DNA of 64,000 nucleotides from Prevotella sp. (GTDB lineage Bacteria; Bacteroidota; Bacteroidia; Bacteroidales; Bacteroidaceae), in contig JAGCOB010000014.1 in the NCBI GenBank assembly GCA_017645645.1, positions 1 to 64,000 of the forward strand, given 5' to 3'. The notes under the pieces are model-generated. The model made no database searches. It saw nothing but the letters and a program-made list of their open reading frames with translations, and was not told the origin of the DNA. This document shows positions 35,180 to 43,118 of this stretch, one piece after another (the stretch's first letter is position 1; every line of letters starts with the position of its first letter). The translations under genes and the position numbers were made by a program.

Positions 35180-35846
35180 AGTTTGATGGGGTTGAGTCGG
35201 TTCCTATAGTTTCTATAGTTCCTATAAATTGATTTAATAAAGTGATATCTTTGAGGGCTGGCTTTATCTCAAAGCGGGAATTGAGGTCGATGCCGATGCA
35301 TTTTGCAGCAGCGGAACCGCTGCCTGCTGAGAACCAGTCGCGGATGCGTTCAGCATCGTCCGGACCGATGCCGCCACTGAGGAGGAAAGGAGTATCGTCC
35401 TTGTAGTTGTCGAGCACACTCCAGTCGAACTTGGTGCCGTTGCCGCCTATCAGTTGTGCCTTAGTATCAAAGAGGAAGTAGTCGACGATGCCCTTGTAAG
35501 GCTTGGTTTGAACGAGGTCCTCAGTGGTGGCGATGTTGAAGGCTTTGACGATGGCGGTGACGTGGTCGCCGCACAGGGAACGGAGTTGGCGGATGTAGGA
35601 AGGGGACTCTTGGCCATGTAGCTGGATGATGTTGAGACCGTATTCCTCCACCTTCTGCTTCACCTCTTCCATGTTTGCATCGACGAAAACACCGACACGC
35701 TTGACCTTGGTAGGAAGGTAAGCAGGTCGCTCACTGACATAGCGGCTGGACTTCGGCCAGAAGATGAAACCCATCCAGTCGATGTTGAGTTCACTTACTG
35801 CGCGTATGTTTTCGGGGTCGCGCATGCCGCATATTTTAACAATCAT
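35163..35846 (-). CDS. trpF: Phosphoribosylanthranilate isomerase
   Basis: A 227-residue TIM barrel with KICGMRDPENI at the N-terminus (catalytic Cys7-equivalent), LHGQES, LFDTK and the GGIGPDDA phosphate site. It isomerises PRA to CdRP, step three of tryptophan synthesis. The start overlaps the trpC stop as ATGA. The last 20 residues (FIGTIETIGTDS...) are encoded by a CTATAGTTT-type phrase repeat and look like an addition to the normal C-terminus; they overlap the trpA start. Confidence 0.95.
   Translation of the reverse strand: MIVKICGMRDPENIRAVSELNIDWMGFIFWPKSSRYVSERPAYLPTKVKRVGVFVDANMEEVKQKVEEYGLNIIQLHGQESPSYIRQLRSLCGDHVTAIVKAFNIATTEDLVQTKPYKGIVDYFLFDTKAQLIGGNGTKFDWSVLDNYKDDTPFLLSGGIGPDDAERIRDWFSAGSGSAAAKCIGIDLNSRFEIKPALKDITLLNQFIGTIETIGTDSTPSNYEQDQ
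35199..35228. repeat. CTATAGTTT phrase repeat in the trpF tail
   Basis: Three 9-bp units of CCTATAGTT type encode the end of TrpF. The same family occurs at 20109-20137 and 36638-36678. Confidence 0.7.
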
Positions 35847-36631
35847 AACTGGGTGATAAAATCGTTTAACGCCTGACCTGGGTTGGGAGTCTTCATGAAG
35901 GTCTCACCGATGAGGAAGCCGTGGAAGCCTGCCAGCCGTAAGTCAAGGATAGTCTGTGGATGGCTGATACCACTCTCACTAACCTTGACGGTATCTTGTG
36001 GGAGCAGTCCTGCCAGTCGGAAACTGTTTTGTACATCCGTTACGAAGGAGCCGAGGTTGCGGTTGTTAATGCCACACATGTCCGGTTCCAGTTCCGCATA
36101 TTCCAGTTCTCCCTCACCATGCATTTCCAACAGCACCTCCAATCCTAACTCATGAGCGGTGTGGAGCAATGTCCTGCACTCGCTCTTTGTCAGGTCGGCG
36201 GCTATCAGCAGTGCTGCAGAGGCACCACAGAGCCGTGCCTGGAAGAGTTGGTACTCGTCGATGATGAAGTTCTTATACAGGATAGGTATCTGTACCCCGG
36301 CATGACGTGCTATTCGGATGAAGTCGTCCTTACCGCCGAAATACTGCTCGTCAGTTAGGATGGAGAGGGCTGTAGCTCCGTTCTCTTGATAGGAGAGAGG
36401 TATCTCCTCCGCCTTACCATCCTCCTTGATCCACCCTTTGGAGGGAGAGCGGCGCTTGAACTCGGCAATGATGCCAGAGTCTGACTTCACCAGTGCCTCT
36501 CTCATAGAAGGTACGCTGAAGTCAAGGATAGCCTCCACCCGACGGTGAATCTCCTGCTCCGGGAGTTGTTCCTTGAAGCGTTCCACCTCGATGCGCTTGT
36601 GGGCGATAATTTCTTGTAATATATCTGTCAT
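35843..36631 (-). CDS. trpC: Indole-3-glycerol phosphate synthase
   Basis: A 262-residue TIM barrel. IIAEFKRRSPSKGWI carries the catalytic Lys, ILYKNFIIDEYQLFQA the second Lys and Glu region, and GINNRNLGSF and VSESGI close the active site. It converts CdRP to indole-3-glycerol phosphate. It is a separate gene, not fused to trpF, with a 4-bp ATGA overlap between them. Confidence 0.97.
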   Translation of the reverse strand: MTDILQEIIAHKRIEVERFKEQLPEQEIHRRVEAILDFSVPSMREALVKSDSGIIAEFKRRSPSKGWIKEDGKAEEIPLSYQENGATALSILTDEQYFGGKDDFIRIARHAGVQIPILYKNFIIDEYQLFQARLCGASAALLIAADLTKSECRTLLHTAHELGLEVLLEMHGEGELEYAELEPDMCGINNRNLGSFVTDVQNSFRLAGLLPQDTVKVSESGISHPQTILDLRLAGFHGFLIGETFMKTPNPGQALNDFITQL

Positions 36632-36637
36632 ATTTTA

Positions 36638-36678
36638 TAGGGACTATAGTCGCTATAGGTACTATAGGAACTATAATT
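36638..36678. repeat. ACTATAGG phrase repeat between trpD and trpC
   Basis: Four to five 9-bp units of the CTATAGT family fill nearly all of the 52-bp spacer within the trp operon. Confidence 0.75.
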
Positions 36679-36683
36679 TATAG

Positions 36684-37694
36684 TTATGAATTGAGTTCAA
36701 CGAATTTTTTGAAGGTAGCAAGTGCCTTGCCGCTGTCAATAGACTCCCGGGCGATGGCGACACACTCCTCGATGGGCTTCTGCCCTTTCTCCAAAACTTG
36801 AATACCGAAGGCGGCATTGGCAAGAACGATGTTCTTCTGGGCAGGCAGGGCACGGTTCTCCAGGACACTGTCGAAGATTTGAGCAGCCTCCTCCTCGGTG
36901 GCACCACCGACTAATTCCTCTGGTTTGGCAATCTCAAAGCCCAGGTCCTGAGGCTTGAAGATACGCTCATATTGATTAGTGGTGACCTTGAAGTCGCCAG
37001 TCAGCGAGATCTCGTCATAACCGTCAATCGAATTGACGATACCGTAGTCGATACCTAATTTCTGATACACATTATTGTATAAGCGCATCTGGTCGAGGTT
37101 GGCAACACCGAGTAACTGGCACTTGGGGCGTGACGGATTGACGATGGGGCCGAGCAGATTGAAAATGGTAGGGAACGGCAGTGCCTTGCGGATTGGACCG
37201 ACGAACTTCATCGCCTTGGCGAAGAGCTGGGCATGGAGATAGACGATGCCTGCTTCGTTGAGCGAGCGGTTCAGTTTATCCACATCGTCGGTGAATTTGA
37301 TGCCGTGATGCTGGATGACGTTAGAGGCTCCTGATACCGATGTGGCGGCATAGTTACCGTGTTTAGCCACCTTATAGCCTGCACCGGCAATCACGAAACA
37401 GGCGGTGGTGGAGATATTAAACGTGTTCTTACGGTCGCCGCCTGTTCCTACTACGTCGATATAACGGTCGGCATCGAGGATAGCAGGTACACCAGTCTCT
37501 AAAATGCCGTCGCGGAATCCGAGTAGTTCGTCAACGGTGACACCACGCATCTGCAGACAGGTGAGCAGGGCGGTAATCTGTTCGTTGGGGTATTCACTCT
37601 GGGTGATACCAATCAGGATGGTCTTCATCTCTTCTCGGGAAAGCTCTTCGTGGTTGAGCAATCGGAAGAGGTAGGTTTTCATTGTCTGTTCCAT
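36684..37694 (-). CDS. trpD: Anthranilate phosphoribosyltransferase
   Basis: A 336-residue enzyme, usual length, that transfers phosphoribose from PRPP to anthranilate. The PRPP-binding GTGGDRKNTFNIST and KHGNYAATSVSGASNV motifs and the metal-binding DGYDEISL region are present. It is not fused to trpG. An alternative start is the ATG at 37682. It lies between trpG and trpC in the operon, with phrase repeats on both sides. Confidence 0.97.
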   Translation of the reverse strand: MEQTMKTYLFRLLNHEELSREEMKTILIGITQSEYPNEQITALLTCLQMRGVTVDELLGFRDGILETGVPAILDADRYIDVVGTGGDRKNTFNISTTACFVIAGAGYKVAKHGNYAATSVSGASNVIQHHGIKFTDDVDKLNRSLNEAGIVYLHAQLFAKAMKFVGPIRKALPFPTIFNLLGPIVNPSRPKCQLLGVANLDQMRLYNNVYQKLGIDYGIVNSIDGYDEISLTGDFKVTTNQYERIFKPQDLGFEIAKPEELVGGATEEEAAQIFDSVLENRALPAQKNIVLANAAFGIQVLEKGQKPIEECVAIARESIDSGKALATFKKFVELNS

Positions 37695-37716
37695 ATTGTG
37701 TCGTTTTATTGCTATT

Positions 37717-37757
37717 ATTTTCGTTATTACGTTATACCGTTATATCGTTATTACGAA
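37717..37757. repeat. GTTATTAC phrase repeat between trpG and trpD
   Basis: Four to five 8-bp units of GTTATTAC/GTTATACC/GTTATATC type occupy most of the 68-bp spacer. Confidence 0.75.
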
Positions 37758-37762
37758 GGTGA

Positions 37763-38326
37763 TTAAAGAAATAGCCAGTTCTGCAGCATCTGACGCCCGT
37801 CGGGGGTGAGGACACTCTCTGGGTGGAACTGGATACCTCTGATATTGAGGGTTTTATGCTTGAGGGCCATAACCTGTCCCTCATCACTTTCTGCGGTGAT
37901 TTCCAAGCAATCAGGAAAGTCTTCCTTGCTGACAACCCATGAGTGGTAGCGTCCCATGGTGATGCGGCTGGGCAGTCCGGAAAAGAGTTCGTCATTACCG
38001 AACTGGGTTCCCTCTGTAGCAACGCCGTGGAAGACATCACTGAGGTTCTCTAACTTTCCACCGAACACCTCACCGATGGCCTGGTGTCCTAAACAGACAC
38101 CGAGGATGGGCTTTTTGCCGGCATAGGTTTTGATGACATCCAACAGCAGTCCTGCCTCGGAGGGGATGCCGGGACCTGGTGACAGGATGATCTTACTGAA
38201 AGGCTCCAGTTGTGACAGTTCAAACTGGTCGTTCCTGTATACGGTTACCTCTGCCCCCAGTTCTTTGACAAGATGGGCAAGATTATAGGTAAACGAGTCG
38301 TAATTGTCAATAATAACTATTTTCAT
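37763..38326 (-). CDS. trpG: Anthranilate synthase glutaminase subunit (TrpG/PabA type)
   Basis: A 187-residue class I glutamine amidotransferase that supplies ammonia to TrpE. The nucleophile is in GVCLGHQAIGEVFGG; His and Glu of the triad are in IQFHPESVLTPDG. The start at 38326 gives the usual N-terminus MKIVIIDNYDSFTYNL and lies 4 bp after the trpE stop. In some bacteria the same protein also serves folate synthesis. Confidence 0.96.
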   Translation of the reverse strand: MKIVIIDNYDSFTYNLAHLVKELGAEVTVYRNDQFELSQLEPFSKIILSPGPGIPSEAGLLLDVIKTYAGKKPILGVCLGHQAIGEVFGGKLENLSDVFHGVATEGTQFGNDELFSGLPSRITMGRYHSWVVSKEDFPDCLEITAESDEGQVMALKHKTLNIRGIQFHPESVLTPDGRQMLQNWLFL

Positions 38327-38330
38327 AACC

Positions 38331-39731
38331 TTACATATTTTCTGCCATGAGGATGGCACGGCGCAAGGCACCGAGTTTGTTGTTTACTTCCTGTAATTCA
38401 TACTCTTCATCGCTTTTGGCGACGATACCGCCGCCAGCCTGGAACCATAGCTCACCGTTGCGGGAGACGAAGGTACGGATGGTGATGGCCTGGTTAAGAC
38501 TGCCGTTAAGACCGATATAACCGATACAGCCGCCATAGGCACCTCGGTTGTGCGGCTCATACTCACTAATGAGTTGCATGGCACGTACTTTAGGGGCTCC
38601 ACTGAGGGTCCCTGCCGGGAAGGTATCGATGAAAGCCTTGACAGGATCAGCCTTTTCATCCAGTTCTCCACTGACCCTTGAAACGAGATGGATGACATGG
38701 GAGTAGTATTGCAGGTCCTTATAGAAGTCTACCTTCACCCCGTGACAGTTACGCGACAGGTCGTTGCGGGCAAGGTCAACGAGCATGACATGCTCGGCAT
38801 TCTCCTTCGGATCCTTACGTAGGTATTCTGCTCCTTCACGGTCTTTTTCCGGGTCACCAGTACGCTTGGTCGTTCCAGCGATGGGGTCAATGTAAGCTTT
38901 CTTTCCTTCTATGCGACAGTGCGTCTCGGGGGATGATCCGAAGATACGGAAGCCACCGAAGTCGAAGTAGAACAGATAGGGTGAAGGATTGATGCTTCGC
39001 AGGGCACGATAGAGCTTGAAGTCGTCACCCTCATATTTCTGAATGAAACGTCTGGAGAGCACAATCTGAAAGACATCGCCACGCAGACAGTGCTGGATGC
39101 CCCGGCGGATATTCGCCTTATGCTCCTCGTCAGTCAAAGGGCTGGTAACTTCCCCGACGGGATGGAAGTCATAGGCATGGACATTTGCCTTGTTAATGGT
39201 CTTGAGAATCTCCGAGAGCTCTGAGATCTCTGAGTCCTCAGAAAGACAGACTACTGTCAGTTGGTTGTTGAAGTGGTCGAAGACGATGATATCCTTATAT
39301 AATATATAGAGCATATCAGGGGCATCGTTCTTTTCCTGTGTTTCATCCTTGACGGCGATATTCTCAAAATAGCGGACGGCATTGAAGGAAGTATAGCCGT
39401 ATAGTCCGCAGTATTCGGTGTATTCTCCCTCTACCTGGATGCGGTCGATGAGGGCATGGATAGCTTCGGCAGAACCGAAGCCTGCGGACAAAGGCTTACG
39501 CTCGGTGCTTCCATCGGGATAACTGATAGACACTTGCCCATGTCCGATGGCGACACTGGCGATGGGGTTGATACCGATAAAGGAACGGGAATTGTCCTTG
39601 TCGTGATAGTCAGAACTCTCCATCAATGCACTCTGTGGATAGATGTCCCGCAGTCTCATATAGACTCCTACGGGAGTGTAGAGGTCGGCAAGGATAGTCT
39701 TGCTATAGGTCGTGAATTTAAAAGTCTCCAT
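38331..39731 (-). CDS. trpE: Anthranilate synthase component I
   Basis: A 466-residue chorismate-utilising enzyme. The N-terminal LMESSDYHDKDNSRSFIG matches the LLES...S feedback-binding site for tryptophan. The catalytic core shows DPIAGTTKRTGDPEKD, LVDLARNDLSR and FPAGTLSGAPKVRAM. With TrpG it makes anthranilate from chorismate, the committed step. It overlaps the trpB end by 14 bp. Enzyme inhibition by Trp adds to the transcription control seen in the leader. Confidence 0.97.
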   Translation of the reverse strand: METFKFTTYSKTILADLYTPVGVYMRLRDIYPQSALMESSDYHDKDNSRSFIGINPIASVAIGHGQVSISYPDGSTERKPLSAGFGSAEAIHALIDRIQVEGEYTEYCGLYGYTSFNAVRYFENIAVKDETQEKNDAPDMLYILYKDIIVFDHFNNQLTVVCLSEDSEISELSEILKTINKANVHAYDFHPVGEVTSPLTDEEHKANIRRGIQHCLRGDVFQIVLSRRFIQKYEGDDFKLYRALRSINPSPYLFYFDFGGFRIFGSSPETHCRIEGKKAYIDPIAGTTKRTGDPEKDREGAEYLRKDPKENAEHVMLVDLARNDLSRNCHGVKVDFYKDLQYYSHVIHLVSRVSGELDEKADPVKAFIDTFPAGTLSGAPKVRAMQLISEYEPHNRGAYGGCIGYIGLNGSLNQAITIRTFVSRNGELWFQAGGGIVAKSDEEYELQEVNNKLGALRRAILMAENM

Positions 39732-40926
39732 ATTCTCCTGCCATTTGTTTGTTGTTCAGATAGGTTTCTACGTCTTTGTCCCCCCGTCCGCTGACTGTCA
39801 GTACAACGACATCGTCTTTCTTAAACGTCATCTTGCTGAGCGCAGCAATCGCATGGGCACTCTCCAAGGCAGGGATGATACCCTCCATGCGTGTCAGTTC
39901 ATAGGCGGCTTTCACTGCCTCGTCGTCATTGATGGAATAGACGGTGGCACGGTGTTGTGAGGCGAGGTTGGCATGCATCGGACCGATGCCGGGATAGTCG
40001 AGTCCGGCAGAGATGGATTCCGCTTCGATGATCTGTCCGTCAGGCGTCTGCATGACTAATGTCTTGGCACCGTGCAGGATACCCAGTCTTCCGGCATGGA
40101 TGGTAGCTGCCGTATGTCCGGTATCGGCACCTTGTCCTCCTGCCTCGGCAAGGACAATCTTGACACGCTCGTCATCGATATAGTGATAGATGGTGCCTGC
40201 GGCGTTACTGCCGCCACCGACACATGCCATCAGGATGTCGGGATAGTCACGGCCGATTTTTTCCTGTAACTGTTCCTTGATCTCTGCAGAGATGATACTC
40301 TGCAAACGTGCTACCATGTCGGGGTAGGGATGAGGCCCCACGGTACTGCCTATGATATAAAAGGTGTCGGAAGGATGACAGCACCAGTCGCGGATAGCCT
40401 CATTGGTGGCATCCTTGAGGGTCCAGTTGCCTGTCTTGACTGGTCGTACTTCTGCACCGAGCATCTTCATACGTTCCACATTGACGTGCTGGCGTTCCAC
40501 GTCCAAGGCTCCCTGGTAGACTACACAGGGCATATCCATCAAAGCACAGACCGTCGCTGTTGCCACACCGTGCTGACCGGCACCTGTCTCGGCGATGATG
40601 CGCTTCTTGCCCATCTTCTTCGCCAGCAGGATCTGTCCGATAGTGTTGTTGATCTTATGAGCACCCGTATGGTTCAGGTCTTCCCGTTTCAGATACAGGT
40701 GACAACCGTATTTCTCACTCATCCGTTTGGCCAGATAGAGCGGGGACGGACGACCTACATAGTCACGCAGGAGTTCCATGTACTCTTTCTTGAAAGCTTC
40801 TGACTCAATGATCGGCAAGTATTCCTCTTGCAGCTTCTGGACTGTGGCATAGAGAATCTCGGGGACATAGGCTCCGCCAAACTCTCCGTAGAATCCGTTC
40901 TTGTCGACTAAAAATGTTTTCTCCAT
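39718..40926 (-). CDS. trpB: Tryptophan synthase beta subunit
   Basis: A 402-residue PLP enzyme, normal TrpB1 length, that joins indole and serine. The PLP lysine is in HTGAHKINNTIGQ; GGGSNAAG binds the phosphate and AETGAGQHGVA lies near the active site. It is the first gene of the operon, an order common in Bacteroidetes but unlike the E. coli trpEDCBA order. Its 5' leader holds the attenuator at 40958-41080. Confidence 0.97.
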   Translation of the reverse strand: MEKTFLVDKNGFYGEFGGAYVPEILYATVQKLQEEYLPIIESEAFKKEYMELLRDYVGRPSPLYLAKRMSEKYGCHLYLKREDLNHTGAHKINNTIGQILLAKKMGKKRIIAETGAGQHGVATATVCALMDMPCVVYQGALDVERQHVNVERMKMLGAEVRPVKTGNWTLKDATNEAIRDWCCHPSDTFYIIGSTVGPHPYPDMVARLQSIISAEIKEQLQEKIGRDYPDILMACVGGGSNAAGTIYHYIDDERVKIVLAEAGGQGADTGHTAATIHAGRLGILHGAKTLVMQTPDGQIIEAESISAGLDYPGIGPMHANLASQHRATVYSINDDEAVKAAYELTRMEGIIPALESAHAIAALSKMTFKKDDVVVLTVSGRGDKDVETYLNNKQMAGEYGDF

Positions 40927-40957
40927 ATTCTTTTTGTTAAGTTTTTACTCATGACCT

Positions 40958-40990
40958 AAAAAAGGCTCGTCGCGTTAACGACGAGCCTTT
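40958..40990 (-). terminator. trp attenuator terminator
   Basis: Minus strand stem GGCTCGTCG-TTAACG-CGACGAGCC followed by TTTTTT, 32 bp before trpB and after the leader peptide gene. The upstream segment ACGAAGCC (41020-41013) can pair with GGCTCGT of the 5' arm with one bulged A, a possible antiterminator. Confidence 0.85.
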
Positions 40991-41029
40991 GGGTATCTTT
41001 ATGAATACATACGGCTTCGTACCTCGCGA

Positions 41030-41080
41030 CTATTTGAATCTCGAGTTACGCCACCACCATGCATTCATCATTCTTGTCAT
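41030..41080 (-). CDS. trpL: trp leader peptide with three consecutive Trp codons
   Basis: A 16-codon reading frame, MTRMMNAWWWRNSRFK, on the transcript upstream of trpB. Trp codons 8-10 are consecutive. It starts about 20 bases after the predicted transcription start and is followed by an antiterminator-like segment and an intrinsic terminator. This is the classical layout of ribosome-mediated attenuation: when charged tRNA-Trp is scarce the ribosome stalls at WWW and the terminator does not form. An Rfam family named Bacteroid-trp may describe this type of leader, as far as I recall. Confidence 0.85.
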   Translation of the reverse strand: MTRMMNAWWWRNSRFK

Positions 41081-41107
41081 ATATGATATATTTTTATGTT
41101 TTGGCTG

Positions 41108-41138
41108 CAAAAGTACACATAATCTTTTAATCTGCAAA
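41108..41138 (-). promoter_or_regulatory. trp operon promoter
   Basis: Minus strand TTTG (41138-41135), 19-bp spacer, TACTTTTG (41115-41108), a full consensus match upstream of the leader peptide. Confidence 0.8.
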
Positions 41139-41186
41139 CTTTTTTCATGTTTTTTTTACGATATGAAACAAAATTATCTCAAAAAC

Positions 41187-41217
41187 TTGCAAATCTGCTG
41201 ATTTAGTACTATATTTG
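41187..41217 (+). promoter_or_regulatory. Promoter of a candidate small RNA
   Basis: TTG at 41187-41189, 20-bp spacer, TATATTTG at 41210-41217. No reading frame begins downstream on this strand before the hairpin at 41270-41302. Confidence 0.5.
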
Positions 41218-41223
41218 CCCCCG

Positions 41224-41302
41224 ATAAGACATCGTCGGCAATTGTTGACACCTTATCAAATTATGAAGTGAGGTTGGTAGCGTCCTGCACCAACCTCTTT
41301 TC
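41224..41302 (+). ncRNA. Candidate small RNA of about 80 nt
   Basis: Between the promoter above and a terminator-like hairpin (GAGGTTGGT 41270-41278 with ACCAACCTC 41289-41297, then TTTTCATTT) lies a segment that folds: GATAAG pairs with CTTATC and encloses an inner GTCGGC-AATT-GTTGAC stem with G-U pairs. It lies between the divergent trp leader and the end of the glucokinase gene. The U tract is on the plus strand, so the hairpin does not serve the leftward glucokinase gene well. I do not recognise the family. Confidence 0.45.
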
Positions 41303-41304
41303 AT

Positions 41305-42285
41305 TTAGATCTCCCATCCGATGGCTGAGGCACCAAGCACAGCGGCCGATGCTCCGTCAAGACCACTGACTAAGAACTGTGCCTTGCCTTTGAAGATGTT
41401 CATGACACTTGCTTCGTAGGCACGCTTGATAGGCTCCATGATCAGGTCACCTGCCTTTACCATACCACCGAAGAAGATGAATGCCTCAGGACTGCTGAAG
41501 GCTGCGAAGTCGGCACAGGCCTCACCCAGCATCTTACCCGTAAACTCGTATATCTCCTTGGCAAGCTCATCACCCTTACCGGCGGCGATAGAGACATCCA
41601 GGGAAGTGATATCCTCAGGATTCATCTCACGGAGCAGGGAGGGACGTTCTGTCTTTGCCAACAATTCACGTGCCGTACGGGCAACACCTGTTGCGGAGCA
41701 ATAGGCTTCCAGACAACCGGTACGTCCGCAACCACAACTACGGCCTTCCGCACCGCGGACCATGGTGACATGGCCTAACTCGCCTGCAAAACCGTCACAG
41801 CCATATACCAGTTGTCCGTTGATGACGATACCCGATCCGACACCTGTTCCCAACGTGATGACGATAAAATTCTTCATGCCGCGAGCCACACCGTAGATCA
41901 TCTCACCCAGTGCTGCTGCATTGGCATCATTGGTCAGTGCTACGGGGATACCCAGTGCATCGCTGAACAACTTGCCCAAGGGGACGATGCCGTTATTTGC
42001 CCACGGAAGGTTGGGGGCGAACTCTATGGTACCGTTATAGTAGTTGCCATTGGGGGCACCAATACCCATGGCTTTGATCTTCTCGATACCACCGACTTGG
42101 TCGATAATGGGCTGGAGTGCCTCTACCGATGCCTTGACGTAGTCTTCCACTTTCTCATAGCCACCAGTCTTAATGGCTGTTGTTGCCTTGATATCTCCAC
42201 GGGCATCCACAATGCCGAATACAGAGTTTGTACCTCCTAAGTCTAAACCGATCACGTACGGTTTGATTCCTGATTGTTCGTTCAT
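41305..42285 (-). CDS. ROK-family glucokinase
   Basis: A 326-residue sugar kinase of the ROK family. GLDLGGTNSVFGIVD is the ATP phosphate loop, NDANAAALGE carries the catalytic Asp, and GELGHVTM plus the zinc-binding CGCGRTGCLEAYCS are ROK signatures. It phosphorylates glucose, or possibly another hexose, in the cytoplasm. There is no N-terminal DNA-binding domain, so it is an enzyme and not a ROK repressor. A -7 box lies at 42332-42339. Confidence 0.92.
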   Translation of the reverse strand: MNEQSGIKPYVIGLDLGGTNSVFGIVDARGDIKATTAIKTGGYEKVEDYVKASVEALQPIIDQVGGIEKIKAMGIGAPNGNYYNGTIEFAPNLPWANNGIVPLGKLFSDALGIPVALTNDANAAALGEMIYGVARGMKNFIVITLGTGVGSGIVINGQLVYGCDGFAGELGHVTMVRGAEGRSCGCGRTGCLEAYCSATGVARTARELLAKTERPSLLREMNPEDITSLDVSIAAGKGDELAKEIYEFTGKMLGEACADFAAFSSPEAFIFFGGMVKAGDLIMEPIKRAYEASVMNIFKGKAQFLVSGLDGASAAVLGASAIGWEI

Positions 42286-42331
42286 ATATTTATAGTTTAA
42301 TGTTAATTGTCATTTAAGGTGTTTAACCATG

Positions 42332-42339
42332 CAAAGATA
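42332..42339 (-). promoter_or_regulatory. -7 box of the glucokinase gene
   Basis: The minus strand reads TATCTTTG, 47 bp before the start codon. No correctly spaced -33 element was found. Confidence 0.5.
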
Positions 42340-42363
42340 GTCATTTCTTTGCAAAACTATTGC

Positions 42364-42405
42364 CCTTTAACTCCCTTTAACTTCTTTAACTCCTTTAACT
42401 CCTTA
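42364..42405. repeat. CCTTTAACT phrase repeat
   Basis: Five degenerate 8-10 bp units of CTTTAACTC type stand directly before the -7 box of the LysE-type gene, where its -33 element should be. Confidence 0.75.
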
Positions 42406-42413
42406 AAAAAGTG

Positions 42414-42421
42414 TACCTTTG
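42414..42421 (+). promoter_or_regulatory. -7 box of the LysE-type gene
   Basis: TACCTTTG ends only 8 bp before the proposed ATG at 42430, which would give an almost leaderless mRNA. Confidence 0.55.
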
Positions 42422-42429
42422 CACCGGAT

Positions 42430-43095
42430 ATGCCGTTTCCGATACATATAAATATCGTAGATTTAGTGTTCAAGGGCATGCTGATAGGCATGATAGCCTC
42501 GGCGCCGATGGGACCGGTGGGTGTCCTCTGTGTGCAGCGTACGCTGAACAAAGGTCGCCTGTTCGGTTTGGCTACTGGTGTGGGGGCTGCCGTGAGTGAT
42601 ATTATCTATGCCGGCATCACCGGTTTTGGTATGGTGTTTGTGATGGATTTCATCAACAACGACCAGAACAAGTTCTACTTGCAAATCATCGGCAGTGTGT
42701 TGTTGTTGGCCTTTGGTATCTTTACCTGGCGCAGTGACCCTACGAAGAATATGCACAAGTCGGGACAACAGAAGGGTACGCTTTGGTATAATGCATGGAC
42801 GGCATTCCTGGTGACATTCTCCAATCCCTTGATTATATTCCTTTTCATGGCATTGTTCGCCCAGTTTGCCTTCGTCATTCCCGACCATCCTTTTGAGATG
42901 TTGGTGGGTTTTGCCAGTATCGTGGGCGGTGCCCTGCTGTGGTGGTATGGGTTGACATGGCTGGTAGACAAGATACGTGCCATCTTCGATGATTCGGGTA
43001 TCCGTATGATCAACCAGGTGATTGGTGTCATCGTGATTATTTTCTCTGTCATCTTCCTGTTTGGGACGGTGACTAACCTTTACAGATTCTTTTAA
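42430..43095 (+). CDS. LysE/RhtB-family translocator
   Basis: A 221-residue inner-membrane protein with about six hydrophobic segments. KGMLIGMIASAPMGPVGVLCVQRTLNKGR is the conserved N-terminal part of the LysE family (first helix plus Pro-Gly motif). Members export amino acids or related small molecules; the substrate cannot be told. The ATG at 42430 fits the family's N-terminus; ATG at 42478 is a later alternative. Upstream codons are within the phrase repeat and are not real. Confidence 0.85.
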   Translation: MPFPIHINIVDLVFKGMLIGMIASAPMGPVGVLCVQRTLNKGRLFGLATGVGAAVSDIIYAGITGFGMVFVMDFINNDQNKFYLQIIGSVLLLAFGIFTWRSDPTKNMHKSGQQKGTLWYNAWTAFLVTFSNPLIIFLFMALFAQFAFVIPDHPFEMLVGFASIVGGALLWWYGLTWLVDKIRAIFDDSGIRMINQVIGVIVIIFSVIFLFGTVTNLYRFF

Positions 43096-43118
43096 AAGGT
43101 AAAAAGTAAAAGGGTAAA

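Noticed and set aside
42307..42429. N-terminal extension of the LysE-type protein
   Set aside because: The extra residues are encoded by the CTTTAACTC repeat and the -7 box and have no likeness to the family.
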